Below are positions 1 to 8,857 of a stretch of 64,000 bases of DNA, piece after piece (position 1 is the first letter of the stretch; each line of letters begins with the position of its first letter). Location of the stretch: NCBI GenBank assembly GCA_965216695.1, contig OZ244212.1, positions 1,674,001 to 1,738,000 on the forward strand. The letters are read 5' to 3'. This DNA is from G965216695 sp965216695 (lineage in GTDB: Bacteria; Pseudomonadota; Gammaproteobacteria; Pseudomonadales; Azotimanducaceae). The position numbers and the translations under genes were made by a program. Under the pieces are notes generated by a model. The model searched no databases and was not told the DNA's origin. It saw only the letters and a list, made by a program, of their open reading frames with translations.

Positions 1-388
1 CCGCATTCAGCTTCATCAGCACTAGATCGCGGACGAGTTCGTCGGCGAGATCCGTGTGCTCGCGCAACGGAAAGGCCACGTTTTCGAATACGGTCAGATC
101 GGTAAACAGCGCCGACGACTGGAACATCATGCCCATATTGCTGCGTACGTCGAACAGCTCGCGCCGGCTCAGCTGTACCAGATCGCGGCCATCAACAATC
201 ACGCGTCCAGCCAAAGGACGCTCAAGCCCACCAATCAGCTTGAGCAGCGTGGTTTTGCCAGTGCCGCTCGGCCCCATCAACGCCGTGATGCACCCGCGCG
301 GCACGGTAAGATCCAATCCTGAAAAGATTCGCCTTCGCCCACGGACGAAATGCAGATTCTCGATCTCTACGAACGGTGTCTCTGCCAA
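1..388 (-). CDS. mlaF: Phospholipid-transport ABC ATPase MlaF (partial, N-terminal part)
   Basis: ATPase of the Mla system, which moves phospholipids between the outer and inner membranes. About 129 N-terminal residues are present and the gene runs off the left edge. The Walker A motif GPSGTGKTT lies near residue 40, and the segment MGMMFQSSALFTDLTVFENV with the following PLREH is characteristic of MlaF rather than other ABC ATPases. I place the start at a TTG (complement of 386-388) because AGGAG lies about 7 nt upstream and no ATG fits. It is divergent from the Ca/Na antiporter gene, the same adjacency as mlaF and yrbG in E. coli. Confidence in family is high; the start codon is inferred. 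Confidence 0.9.
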   Translation of the reverse strand, partial: MAETPFVEIENLHFVRGRRRIFSGLDLTVPRGCITALMGPSGTGKTTLLKLIGGLERPLAGRVIVDGRDLVQLSRRELFDVRSNMGMMFQSSALFTDLTVFENVAFPLREHTDLADELVRDLVLMKLNA

Positions 389-536
389 CGATCTCTCCTA
401 GGGCCTGTTCACACGGATTCCGTGCAAGCCGATCCAACGCAGTCTGTCATGGTACCGCGTATCGGCGGATGGCGGCGCCACGAGTTTCCGACTAAAGTGG
501 AATCCCTCGCATCACGTCTTCGACCATTCGTCATAC
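389..536. promoter_or_regulatory. Divergent intergenic region mlaF / Ca-Na antiporter
   Basis: This 148-bp gap should hold the promoters for both divergent units. I see no strong -35/-10 pair. A short inverted repeat CACGGA-T-TCCGTG sits at 412-424 and could be an operator or chance. Function is inferred from orientation only. Confidence 0.35.
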
Positions 537-1505
537 ATGTGGGTTCCCATCTTTGCGCTGATCGGCGGTTTCGTCGCGCTCGTCTGGAGCGCCGACCGGT
601 TTCTGACGGGCGCCGCCAGCACTGCGCGCTCGTTCGGCGTATCGAAGATGATCATAGGACTCACGGTCGTGTCGATCGGCACCTCGGCGCCGGAAATTCT
701 GGTGGCGATAGCGGCGGCGATCGAAGGTAACCCGCTGCTCGCAGTAGGCAACGCGATCGGCTCCAACATCGCCAACATAGGCCTCGTGCTCGGTGTCACC
801 GCAATCATTGCGCCTCTACCCTTCTCAAAATCTGTGCTGCGCCGCGAGTTGCCGTGGCTTCTCGGCGCAACGGTTCTCGCGCTGGTGCTGCTCGCCGACC
901 TCCATCTGTCGCTGTTGGACGGCATACTGCTGTTGACGGGTCTACTCGTAATACTGCGCCAGCTTCTGGTATCGGAACGCGGGGCCACCGACGCGGACCT
1001 TCCCGAAAGCATCCGCGAAGAACTCGACGAAGTGCCCGAGATGACCCGAGGTAGGGGCATGTTCTGGCTCCTTGGAGGGCTCGCGGTTCTGGTCGTCAGC
1101 GCCGAGGTTCTCGTCTGGGCGGCCGTGAAAATCGCGCACTTCTTTCAGGTGAGCGACCTGATCATCGGTCTCACCGTGATCGCGATAGGCACGAGCCTGC
1201 CTGAACTGGCCGCGACGGTCGGATCCGCGATCAAGGGTCACTCCGACATCGCCATCGGCAACGTCGTGGGCTCGAACATCCTGAACATACTCGCTGTGCT
1301 GGCAGTTCCGGGTCTGCTGCACGGTACCGATATCTCGGGCCTCGCATTCTGGCGCGACTGCGGCATGATGCTCGCTGTCACTCTGGCCCTGTCGTTGTTT
1401 GCGTATGCCGTCAATTCGCGGGCGGTCATCACACGATTCGAAGGCGCGGTTTTGCTGAGCGCATGGCTTGGTTACAACCTGCTGTTGATTCAGCAGCAGA
1501 TGTGA
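537..1505 (+). CDS. Calcium/sodium antiporter, YrbG/CaxA family
   Basis: Inner-membrane K-independent Na+/Ca2+ exchanger-like protein of 322 residues. It has the two inverted alpha-repeats of the family: the first contains GLTVVSIGTSAPEILVA (residues about 42-58) and the second GLTVIAIGTSLPELAATV (about 211-228), each followed by GNAIGSN or GNVVGSN. These acidic E residues form the ion-binding site in characterised members. About ten hydrophobic segments are visible. It is the first gene of the plus-strand envelope operon, and its stop overlaps the probable GTG start of kdsC. In E. coli kdsD lies between yrbG and kdsC; here it is missing. Start ATG lacks a strong ribosome-binding site. Confidence 0.9.
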   Translation: MWVPIFALIGGFVALVWSADRFLTGAASTARSFGVSKMIIGLTVVSIGTSAPEILVAIAAAIEGNPLLAVGNAIGSNIANIGLVLGVTAIIAPLPFSKSVLRRELPWLLGATVLALVLLADLHLSLLDGILLLTGLLVILRQLLVSERGATDADLPESIREELDEVPEMTRGRGMFWLLGGLAVLVVSAEVLVWAAVKIAHFFQVSDLIIGLTVIAIGTSLPELAATVGSAIKGHSDIAIGNVVGSNILNILAVLAVPGLLHGTDISGLAFWRDCGMMLAVTLALSLFAYAVNSRAVITRFEGAVLLSAWLGYNLLLIQQQM

Positions 1506-2026
1506 AACCGGACCGTTTCCCATCTTCGCTGTTGCACCGGGCCGCGCGGGTAAGGCTCGTGGTATTCGACGTCGATGGGGTATTGACCGACGGTCGCATC
1601 TTCTATGCAAGCGACGGCAGCGAACTCAAGGCGTTCAATACCAAAGACGGAGCATCCTGCAAACTGCTCGCGGCGCAGGGCTACCACCTTGCGATAATAA
1701 CCGGGCGAGACTCTCCGATGGTGTCCCGGCGCGCGGGCGAACTCGGAATCCGGCACGTCCATCAGGGCATAGAACACAAACCGGACGCGCTGCGCGAGGT
1801 GTGCCGCGCACTCGACATTGAACCGGAACAGACAGCTCACGTCGGCGACGACTTTGCCGACATGCCGCTCTTCGACGAAGTTGGTCTGGCGATCGCACCT
1901 TCAGACGCGCACCCCGTCGTGGCTGCGCGAGCGCACTTCGTCACCCCTTCGTCCGGTGGCGGCGGCGTTGCCGCCGACGTCGCTGAACTCCTGATGCGCA
2001 GCAGTGGTAAATGGCCCTACGACTGA
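1502..2026 (+). CDS. kdsC: 3-deoxy-D-manno-octulosonate 8-phosphate phosphatase KdsC
   Basis: HAD-family phosphatase that removes phosphate from KDO-8-P in KDO synthesis for lipopolysaccharide. Catalytic motif DVDGVLTDG carries the nucleophile and acid Asp; motif II is IITGRDS, and the C-terminal GDDFADMPLF holds the Mg-binding Asp. Two starts are possible: ATG at 1463, which would overlap the antiporter by 43 nt, or GTG at 1502 overlapping its stop codon as GTGA. I prefer GTG 1502 (174 residues) because such coupled starts are frequent in this window; the ribosome-binding site is weak for both. The stop overlaps lptC by 16 nt. Confidence 0.93.
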   Translation: MKPDRFPSSLLHRAARVRLVVFDVDGVLTDGRIFYASDGSELKAFNTKDGASCKLLAAQGYHLAIITGRDSPMVSRRAGELGIRHVHQGIEHKPDALREVCRALDIEPEQTAHVGDDFADMPLFDEVGLAIAPSDAHPVVAARAHFVTPSSGGGGVAADVAELLMRSSGKWPYD

Positions 2027-2625
2027 GCCCCTGGTGGCTGCTGGCGGCTGCGGTGGCAGCACTTGTGTTTTTGCTGCCACCCTGGGAATCCGGATCGCGA
2101 GCGGAGCGCACGCTGCCCGAAGAACTTGCGGGCGAGCCCGACATCTACCTGCGGGACGCCACCATCACCCAGTTCCACAGCTCCGGCGGAAAGGAATACG
2201 AACTGAATGCCGATGAGATCAGGCACTTTTCCAGCACCGGGTTGACCCGCCTCACCCGGCCGGACCTTTTGCTGCATTCCGACGACACCGAGCCCTGGAG
2301 GACGCGGGCAAATAGCGGCTACGTAAGAGAACGACCGGCAACCGACTTACCGTCAGAGTCCGAAGAAGAAGTCTATCTCAGCGATGACGTCGAACTTTCG
2401 CAGCGCAACCCCGGCGGCGAGTTCACGGAGTTGCACACCCGATCGCTGTATCTGTACCCACAACGCCAATACGCCACCACAACCGAAAATGTTATGATCG
2501 ATACCCACGTTGGGCGGACCAAGGCTGTTGGATTGCAAGGAGATCTGCGCGATGGGCAACTCACGCTTTCGTCGGATGCGGCGCAGCGCGTGCACACGAT
2601 CGTTCTCGTCGACCAGTTCAAGTAA
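2011..2625 (+). CDS. lptC: LPS export protein LptC
   Basis: Bitopic inner-membrane component of the Lpt bridge, passing LPS from LptB2FG to LptA. The 204-residue protein has an N-terminal membrane anchor (WWLLAAAVAALVFLL, about residues 8-22) followed by a periplasmic beta-jellyroll domain with little Cys and many polar repeats, as in the family. It starts inside the 3' end of kdsC, so translation is probably coupled. Its own end overlaps lptA by 74 nt if lptA starts at 2552. Identification rests on gene order plus the typical anchor-and-jellyroll layout. Confidence 0.9.
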   Translation: MALRLSPWWLLAAAVAALVFLLPPWESGSRAERTLPEELAGEPDIYLRDATITQFHSSGGKEYELNADEIRHFSSTGLTRLTRPDLLLHSDDTEPWRTRANSGYVRERPATDLPSESEEEVYLSDDVELSQRNPGGEFTELHTRSLYLYPQRQYATTTENVMIDTHVGRTKAVGLQGDLRDGQLTLSSDAAQRVHTIVLVDQFK

Positions 2626-3127
2626 CCTCGCCACTCGCCTGTTGACCTACGTACTCTGTGCCGCTGGTTTGACCACGGCAGCGCCCGTCGACGCCGTCCC
2701 CGAGGACGCGGACAAGCCGATCAACATCCGCGCAGACGACTTACTCATCCAACAACAGCAGCAGCGCGCGGTCTACACCGGCTCCGTTCAGGTCGACCAG
2801 GGATCCCTTCGCGTGAATGCCGACGAGATGACCGTGCACTATGAGGACAGCAAGGTCGTGAGGATCATTGCCGAAGGATCACCGGCACGCTATCGGCAGT
2901 ATCTGGGTGAGAAAGACGGCAACGTTCATGCCAGCGCCCAGCGGATCGTTTATCACACCCGCGAGGAACGGCTGGATCTGCTCGGCGAAGCGCACCTCAC
3001 GCAGCGGGGCAATGAAATCCAGGGCGAACAGATTCACTACGATATCGTTCGCGGCAAAGTGGCGGCCGAATCGGGCAATGACGGACCCGTACGCGTGATA
3101 CTGCAATCAGCCAAGGGCGCTCGATGA
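2552..3127 (+). CDS. lptA: LPS transport periplasmic protein LptA
   Basis: Periplasmic OstA-like protein that forms the bridge carrying LPS to the outer membrane. I chose ATG 2552 because AAGGAG lies just upstream (about 2537-2542); the open frame extends further back to 2510. The protein (191 residues) has a basic N-terminus, a hydrophobic signal segment around LLTYVLCAAGLTT and then the OstA domain starting near KPINIRADDLL. Repeating VxADEM and ARRIVYHT-like strands fit the beta-jellyroll. Long overlap with lptC is unusual but both frames are well conserved in type. Confidence 0.92.
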   Translation: MGNSRFRRMRRSACTRSFSSTSSSNLATRLLTYVLCAAGLTTAAPVDAVPEDADKPINIRADDLLIQQQQQRAVYTGSVQVDQGSLRVNADEMTVHYEDSKVVRIIAEGSPARYRQYLGEKDGNVHASAQRIVYHTREERLDLLGEAHLTQRGNEIQGEQIHYDIVRGKVAAESGNDGPVRVILQSAKGAR

Positions 3128-3158
3128 GCGCAACGGGTTACGAACCTCGTGGGTCCGC

Positions 3159-3884
3159 ATGCCGACGCTGACAGCCAAGTCGTTACGTAAAACCTACGCG
3201 TCCAAAGTGGCTGTCGCCGATGTCAGCCTGGCCCTGTCCGCCGGTGAGATCGTGGGCCTTCTCGGACCCAATGGAGCCGGCAAAACAACATGCTTCTACA
3301 TGATCGTGGGGCTCGTCAAGGCAGACTCCGGCGACATATTTCTGGACGAACGCTCGCTGACAGATGCGCCGATGCACAAGCGTGCCAAGGCGGGCATCGG
3401 CTATCTGCCACAAGAGGCGAGCGTCTTCCGCAAGCTCACCACGCAGGACAACCTGAGAGCCATTCTGGAACTGCGTGGTGGATTGTCGCGCAAAGAGATC
3501 AACGCTCTGGTAGAGGAACTGCTCGAAGAGTTCAACCTGGTTCACGTCCGCAAGTCGCTCGGCGAGCGGCTTTCCGGCGGCGAGAGGCGGAGGCTTGAGA
3601 TTGCCCGTGCGCTCGCGTCCGAGCCTCGCTTCATCCTACTGGACGAACCGTTTGCCGGCGTCGACCCGATCTCTGTAGCCGATATCAAAAAAGAAGTACG
3701 CGCCCTCGCCGAACGGAATATTGGGATACTGATCACGGACCACAGCGTTCAGGATACTCTCGACATCTGCAATCGCGCGTACATCGTTAACGAAGGCCGC
3801 GTGCTGGCCGAAGGAGCACCGCAGTCGATACTTGCTAATGAGACTGTGCGCAACGTATATCTCGGTGAGGAATTTAGGCTGTAG
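3159..3884 (+). CDS. lptB: LPS export ABC ATPase LptB
   Basis: Cytoplasmic ATPase powering extraction of LPS from the inner membrane with LptF and LptG (not in this window). All ABC motifs are present: Walker A GPNGAGKTT (residues 36-44), signature LSGGE, Walker B FILLDEPFAGVD, and the switch His in ITDHSV. Length of 241 matches the family. The YLPQEASVFRKLT segment is characteristic of LptB. It lies 31 bp downstream of lptA and 24 bp upstream of rpoN, as in most gammaproteobacteria. Confidence 0.97.
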   Translation: MPTLTAKSLRKTYASKVAVADVSLALSAGEIVGLLGPNGAGKTTCFYMIVGLVKADSGDIFLDERSLTDAPMHKRAKAGIGYLPQEASVFRKLTTQDNLRAILELRGGLSRKEINALVEELLEEFNLVHVRKSLGERLSGGERRRLEIARALASEPRFILLDEPFAGVDPISVADIKKEVRALAERNIGILITDHSVQDTLDICNRAYIVNEGRVLAEGAPQSILANETVRNVYLGEEFRL

Positions 3885-3908
3885 CGTGGACGAAGAGCTA
3901 GCGGTTGT

Positions 3909-5378
3909 ATGAAACAGTCCCTGTCGCTCAAGCTAGGACAGCAACTCACAATGACCCCGCAGCTGCAGCAGGCCATACGCCTTCTGCAGCTATCCGCGCT
4001 TGACCTTCAGCAGGAGATTCAGGACGCACTCGATTCCAATCCGATGCTCGAGGTCGACGAGGAGGAGCAGGACCGTAGCGACCAGGACAACGGCGCCGCC
4101 TCGGACGCCGACGCAGACACCGCCGACCTGCAGCTGAACGAGCAGGAGTCCATGCCGGATGAACTGCCCGTAGATACGAGTTGGGACGACGTCTACGACG
4201 CCACACCGGCCGCATCGCCGGCCACCCCATCGAGCGGCGACTTCGACGGCTCGGGCGACTTCGAGATGCAGGCGAGCGAAACGGAGTCGCTGCAGGACTA
4301 TCTACACTGGCAGCTCAATCTGACGCCTATGACCGATCGCGACCGTGCGATCGCGACAGCGATCATTGACGCGGTCAACCCCGACGGCATGCTGACCGCG
4401 CCGATCGAAGATCTCATGGCGAGCGTTCCGTCAGACGTCGCCGACGACCCCGTAGAGAGCGACGAAGTCGTGGCTGTACTGCACCGCCTCCAGCAGTTCG
4501 ACCCGATTGGCGTCGCGGCCCGAGACCTTCAGGAATGCCTGATCATTCAGTTGAAAGCGTTGCCCGCAACCACCGTATGGCGCGATGAAGCCATCGACGT
4601 GGTGGCTACACACCTGGATCTGCTTGGTAGCAAAGACTTCGCCACACTCAAGCGCAAAACCAAATTCAGCGAAGCGGAGCTTGCGGAAATCATCGCGTTG
4701 ATTCAGACGCTCAATCCACGACCCGGTTCCGCGGTGGAATCGGAGGCCGTCGAATACATCGTCCCGGATGTAATGGTGAGGAAGATCAAGGGTCAATGGG
4801 TGGTAGAACTGAACGGCGATGCCCTGCCCAAAGTCCGGATCAACGATCTTTACGCCAATTTCATCAAGAAGGCACGGAATGCAAAGGATTCCAACTTCAT
4901 GAAGGACAACCTTCAGGAAGCAAAGTGGTTCCTGAAAAGCCTACAGAGCCGTAACGATACGCTGCTGAAGGTTGCAACAAAGATCGTGGAGCACCAGCGC
5001 GGCTTTTTGGAGTATGGTGAGGAGGCGATGAAACCTCTGGTTCTACACGACATTGCAGACGCGGTGGAGATGCACGAATCCACAATCTCCCGCGTTACCA
5101 ACCGAAAGTACATGCATACGCCGCGCGGCATCTTCGAACTGAAATATTTTTTCTCGAGCCACGTATCCACCAACACCGGCGGCGAAGTGTCGAGCACCGC
5201 TATTCGCGCGCTGATCAAGAAGCTGACCGCTCAGGAAAATCCGCGCAAACCGCTGAGCGACAGCAAGATTGCATCGCTGCTCGGAGAACAGAACATCAAA
5301 GTCGCAAGGAGAACCGTTGCGAAATACCGCGAGTCCATGATGATTCCGCCGTCGAACGAACGGAAACGTCTTATCTGA
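3909..5378 (+). CDS. rpoN: RNA polymerase sigma-54 factor RpoN
   Basis: Sigma factor for -24/-12 promoters that need AAA+ activators. The N-terminal region I (KLGQQLTMTPQLQQAIRLLQ) is Gln/Leu-rich as expected. An acidic linker rich in D and E follows (about residues 50-115), then the core-binding domain, and the C-terminal RpoN box ARRTVAKYRESM that reads the -24 element. Length 489 is normal. It sits in the conserved lptB-rpoN-hpf-ptsN context. Confidence 0.98.
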   Translation: MKQSLSLKLGQQLTMTPQLQQAIRLLQLSALDLQQEIQDALDSNPMLEVDEEEQDRSDQDNGAASDADADTADLQLNEQESMPDELPVDTSWDDVYDATPAASPATPSSGDFDGSGDFEMQASETESLQDYLHWQLNLTPMTDRDRAIATAIIDAVNPDGMLTAPIEDLMASVPSDVADDPVESDEVVAVLHRLQQFDPIGVAARDLQECLIIQLKALPATTVWRDEAIDVVATHLDLLGSKDFATLKRKTKFSEAELAEIIALIQTLNPRPGSAVESEAVEYIVPDVMVRKIKGQWVVELNGDALPKVRINDLYANFIKKARNAKDSNFMKDNLQEAKWFLKSLQSRNDTLLKVATKIVEHQRGFLEYGEEAMKPLVLHDIADAVEMHESTISRVTNRKYMHTPRGIFELKYFFSSHVSTNTGGEVSSTAIRALIKKLTAQENPRKPLSDSKIASLLGEQNIKVARRTVAKYRESMMIPPSNERKRLI

Positions 5379-5432
5379 AACTCGCATCGTCATTACGCTG
5401 TGCCAAAAGGCACGCCACTGAAGGAGTACTAC

Positions 5433-5765
5433 ATGCAGCTGAGCATCACGGGTCACCATCTCGACGTCACCGACGCGCTGAAAACGTACGTAACGACCAA
5501 GCTGCAGAAACTCGAAAAACACTTCGACAACATCACGAATGTGCATGTCGTGCTGAGCGTCGAAAAACTCGACCAGCGGGCCGAGGCGACGCTGCACATG
5601 AGCGGCGCGGAGGTATTCGCGGATGCACACAGCGACGATCTGTACGCGGCGATCGACCGTCTGTCAGACAAACTGGATCGTCAGATTTTGAAACACAAAG
5701 ACAAGCTGCGGGATCATCACCGCGGCAGCAAAGGTTCTGAAATGAATACCGAGGACAACGTCTGA
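5433..5765 (+). CDS. hpf: Ribosome hibernation promoting factor HPF (short form)
   Basis: Short HPF/YfiA-type protein (110 residues) that binds the small ribosomal subunit and promotes dormant 100S ribosomes. The S30AE fold is recognisable from QLSITGHHLDVTDALKTYV at the N-terminus and the basic helix DKLDRQILKHKDKLRDHH. I chose ATG 5433, preceded by AAGGAG at 5421-5425, over a GTG at 5400. It lies between rpoN and ptsN, its standard place. It lacks the C-terminal dimerisation domain of long HPF. Confidence 0.96.
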   Translation: MQLSITGHHLDVTDALKTYVTTKLQKLEKHFDNITNVHVVLSVEKLDQRAEATLHMSGAEVFADAHSDDLYAAIDRLSDKLDRQILKHKDKLRDHHRGSKGSEMNTEDNV

Positions 5766-5768
5766 GCA

Positions 5769-6263
5769 ATGTCGATAGTCGCGAGCATTCTACACCCGGA
5801 TTGCGTTGTAGCCCGGGTCGACAGCAGCAGTCGCAAAGCGGCCCTTGACCTGCTGAGTGACGCCCTCGCAGTCCGGATCGGGACGATCGATCAGCGCGCT
5901 CTATTCGATGCGCTGCTGGCCCGGGAACGTCTAGGGAGCACCGGTCTTGGCGACGGGGTCGCCATTCCGCATTGTCGCACCGAGTGTGACGAGATCTATG
6001 GTGCGCTGATTACGCTCAAGCAGGGTATCGACTTCGACGCAGATGACGGCTCTGCGGTCGACATGCTGTTCGCGCTGGTGGTTCCAAACAATGAAGCCAG
6101 TGCTCACCTGAACGTGCTGGCAGAGCTTGCCGCCATATTTCAGGATCCCGAGAACCGCGAAGCGCTCCGAAGCGAAGGCGACAACGAGCAGCTGTTTGAA
6201 CGCTTCATGTCGATGACCGGATCGGACGATCCGGACGCGCTCGATGCAACTCATAATCGTTAG
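5769..6263 (+). CDS. ptsN: Nitrogen-PTS enzyme IIA, PtsN
   Basis: Phosphoacceptor EIIA of the regulatory nitrogen phosphotransferase system, receiving phosphate from NPr. The active-site His is His68 in the motif GVAIPHCR. It has 164 residues, normal for the family. It is 3 bp after hpf and its 3' end overlaps rapZ by 20 nt. No sugar-specific IIB/IIC domains are nearby, consistent with a regulatory role (potassium and nitrogen control in characterised relatives). Confidence 0.96.
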   Translation: MSIVASILHPDCVVARVDSSSRKAALDLLSDALAVRIGTIDQRALFDALLARERLGSTGLGDGVAIPHCRTECDEIYGALITLKQGIDFDADDGSAVDMLFALVVPNNEASAHLNVLAELAAIFQDPENREALRSEGDNEQLFERFMSMTGSDDPDALDATHNR

Positions 6264-7104
6264 CGGACGCTCCGGTTCAGGAAAGAGCACCGCACTGCAC
6301 GCGCTGGAAGACTCGGGCTACAACTGCATAGATAACTTCCCGGTGGCACTGCTACAGTCGCTCGTGCACAACGCAGTGCGCGAGCCGGCACCAGGCACGG
6401 CCGGGTACGCCGTGTGCATTGACGCCCGCAACGCCAACCTCGAGCGCTTTCCCGAGATTCTGCTCGCCCTCGACCGCATTGGCGTGGACTGTCAGGTGAT
6501 CTATCTGGACGCGCTGAGTCCCACCCTTGTCCGCCGATTCAGCGAGACGCGTCGACGTCACCCACTATCCAACGCAAAAACCGATCTGACCCAGGCCATC
6601 GACGACGAAGCACAGATTCTCGCCAGCATTGCCGATCTCGCGGACTGGACGATCGATACCACCCTGCTCTCGAGCCAGGAGCTCGTCGATCTGATCCGCA
6701 ACCGGGTTGCGGACAAACGGGGTTCCGGCCTGTCCCTGATGTTCCGATCTTTCGGATTCAAGCACGGTGTGCCGCTCGACGCGGACATGGTTTTCGATGT
6801 GCGCTGTCTCCCGAACCCGCACTGGATTGACGAACTACGCCCCCTGACCGGCCGCGATGACGATGTTATCGACTACCTGGACGCACAACCCCTGGTCGAC
6901 AGGATGTTCACAGACATTCGCGTCTATCTCGAACGCTGGCTGCCACACTTTATTGAGAACAATCGCGTATATCTCACTGTTGCAATCGGCTGTACCGGCG
7001 GACAGCACCGGAGCGTCTACATGGCGGAGCGGCTCGCCCGGCACTTTACCAACGCCCACCCCGACACACTCGTGCGACACCGGCAACTCGACGACGACGC
7101 CTGA
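6244..7104 (+). CDS. rapZ: RNase adapter protein RapZ
   Basis: P-loop protein that in enterics binds the sRNA GlmZ and directs it to RNase E, controlling glucosamine-6-phosphate synthase. Walker A is GRSGSGKST (residues 8-16), and the C-terminal domain contains IGCTGGQHRSVY, the conserved phosphosugar/RNA-binding segment. Length 286 is typical. The start overlaps ptsN. No GlmY or GlmZ homologue is visible, so the target RNA in this organism is unknown. Confidence 0.96.
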   Translation: MQLIIVSGRSGSGKSTALHALEDSGYNCIDNFPVALLQSLVHNAVREPAPGTAGYAVCIDARNANLERFPEILLALDRIGVDCQVIYLDALSPTLVRRFSETRRRHPLSNAKTDLTQAIDDEAQILASIADLADWTIDTTLLSSQELVDLIRNRVADKRGSGLSLMFRSFGFKHGVPLDADMVFDVRCLPNPHWIDELRPLTGRDDDVIDYLDAQPLVDRMFTDIRVYLERWLPHFIENNRVYLTVAIGCTGGQHRSVYMAERLARHFTNAHPDTLVRHRQLDDDA

Positions 7105-7172
7105 ACCGGCCTCCGATTCGCGACGTTCGTCACAACCGCAACGGCCGTTTCCGCACCCATCACGCTTTCCGT

Positions 7173-7178
7173 TAAAAT
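7173..7178 (+). promoter_or_regulatory. Possible -10 element upstream of the NPr gene
   Basis: The 104-bp gap after rapZ contains TAAAAT about 30 bp upstream of the NPr start. No good -35 at 16-18 bp is present, so this is a weak suggestion of an internal promoter for NPr-mgtE. Confidence 0.2.
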
Positions 7179-7208
7179 CCCTGCGCCGCGCCCGGCCAGG
7201 AACGCTAG

Positions 7209-7487
7209 TTGCACAAACGATCACTGAAAATCGTCAACCCCCTTGGACTGCACGCACGTGCCGCGGCCAAGTTCGTGAACCTCGCAAAAACGTTTGCAAG
7301 CCAGGTGCATGTCGCAAATGACGGTCCACCAGTGGACGGCAAAAGCATCATGAATGTGATGATGCTGTCGGCACCGCAGGGAACCGATATCGACCTTCAC
7401 GTCGAGGGATCGGATGAAGATCAGGCGATGTCGGAGTTGACCGCTCTGGTGGAGAACGGTTTCGGCGAACTCGACGATCCGGTTTGA
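7209..7487 (+). CDS. ptsO: HPr-family phosphocarrier NPr
   Basis: Phosphocarrier of the nitrogen PTS, passing phosphate from EI-Ntr to PtsN. The active His is His15 in NPLGLHARAA, and the serine region GKSIMNVMML is the usual HPr motif. Start is TTG at 7209 with AGGAA upstream. Length 92. Position behind ptsN-rapZ identifies it as the NPr paralogue rather than sugar HPr, though I see no gene for EI in the window. Confidence 0.94.
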   Translation: MHKRSLKIVNPLGLHARAAAKFVNLAKTFASQVHVANDGPPVDGKSIMNVMMLSAPQGTDIDLHVEGSDEDQAMSELTALVENGFGELDDPV

Positions 7488-7492
7488 ATCCT

Positions 7493-8842
7493 ATGGATTC
7501 CGCGACGGACTTTCAGCAGCGCCTGCAGGAAATCCTTCAATCCGCCGGATCCGGCACGCTCGACGAGGTGCGCGTACTGCTGGCGTCCATGCGGCCGCCA
7601 GAACTCGCAAACGTGATCAGTTCAGCGCCGAGCGGCGTGCGCCTGGTGCTGTGGGAACTGCTCGACGACGAAGAGGAAAACGCCCTGCTGCAGTATCTGG
7701 GCGAGGACGTGCGCGCCGAGCTGCTGGAAACACTATCGCCGGAACAACTGATTGCCGCAGCCGAAGCGCTGGACACCGACGACTTCGCCGACGTTCTACA
7801 ACAACTACCCACCCAACTCACCGAGCAGGTGCTCGCCAGTCTGGATGCCAGCGACCGGGCGCGGCTGGAGGCAGTGCTTTCCTATCCGGAAGATTGCGCC
7901 GGCGGCCTGATGAACACCGACCTGCTCACGGTGCGTCCGAGGCATACGATCGAACTGGTGCTCAGATACCTTCGCCTGCGTAAAGACATGCCGCGAACCA
8001 CCGACGCATTGTGGGTCGTCAATGAAAAAGACGAGTTTGTGGGCGCGCTCCCGATTGCAAAGCTGCTGACTACAGACCCGTCGGTGATCGTGCGCGAGGT
8101 CATGGATTCGGATGTGAACGCAATCAACGTGATGGCACCCGACACGGACGTAGCGCGACAGTTTTCAGAACTCGACCTCGTGACTGCGCCCGTTGTCAAC
8201 GACGACGGCCTGCTGCTCGGCCGTATCACCATTGATGACGTCGTTGACGTAATCATTGAAGACGCGGGCGAAGCGGTGATGATGCCCGCAGGTCTGGACA
8301 GCGAGGAGGACACTTTCGCCCCGGTCATGAAGGCTTTCCGCGGGCGCCTGCTGTGGCTCAGTATCAATCTGGCAACCGCGTTCATCGCTGCCGCAGTAAT
8401 CAACATATTCGAAGACACGATCGCCAAGGTGGTGGCGCTGGCAGTACTGATGCCGATCGTTGCGAGCATGGGAGGGATCGCCGGAACCCAGACGTTGACG
8501 CTGGTGATTCGGGGGATCGCCCTCGGCCACATCGGCCGCGCGAACCTTCGTTACCTACTCAATCACGAATTCTGGATCTCGGCGATTAACGGGGTCGTGC
8601 TGGCCGTGATCGTCGCCAGCGTGGCGAGTCTGGCATTCCAGGATCTGACGCTCGGCGCGGTGATTGCCGCCGCGATGGTCGTCAACCTGGTCACCGCGGC
8701 CGTTTCGGGCGTGTTTCTGCCCCCACTGCTACAGAAACTGGGGATCGATCCAGCGTTGGCAGGCGGCGTGATTCTCACCACCATTACCGACGTCATGGGG
8801 TTCTTCTCGTTCCTCGGTCTCGCGACCTGGGCCTACGCGTAG
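7493..8842 (+). CDS. mgtE: Magnesium transporter MgtE
   Basis: Mg2+ channel/transporter. The order is an N-terminal helical MgtE_N domain (about residues 5-125), a pair of CBS domains (about 130-250) that sense Mg2+, and a membrane domain of about five helices with the conserved segment PIVASMGGIAGTQTLTLVIRG split across the pore, ending in GGVILTTITDVMGFFSF. I use ATG 7493; a TTG at 7484 overlapping the NPr stop is also open. About 450 residues, as expected. It is the last gene of the plus-strand operon and meets pmbA tail to tail. Confidence 0.96.
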   Translation: MDSATDFQQRLQEILQSAGSGTLDEVRVLLASMRPPELANVISSAPSGVRLVLWELLDDEEENALLQYLGEDVRAELLETLSPEQLIAAAEALDTDDFADVLQQLPTQLTEQVLASLDASDRARLEAVLSYPEDCAGGLMNTDLLTVRPRHTIELVLRYLRLRKDMPRTTDALWVVNEKDEFVGALPIAKLLTTDPSVIVREVMDSDVNAINVMAPDTDVARQFSELDLVTAPVVNDDGLLLGRITIDDVVDVIIEDAGEAVMMPAGLDSEEDTFAPVMKAFRGRLLWLSINLATAFIAAAVINIFEDTIAKVVALAVLMPIVASMGGIAGTQTLTLVIRGIALGHIGRANLRYLLNHEFWISAINGVVLAVIVASVASLAFQDLTLGAVIAAAMVVNLVTAAVSGVFLPPLLQKLGIDPALAGGVILTTITDVMGFFSFLGLATWAYA

Positions 8843-8857
8843 CTGCAGCACCGCGGG

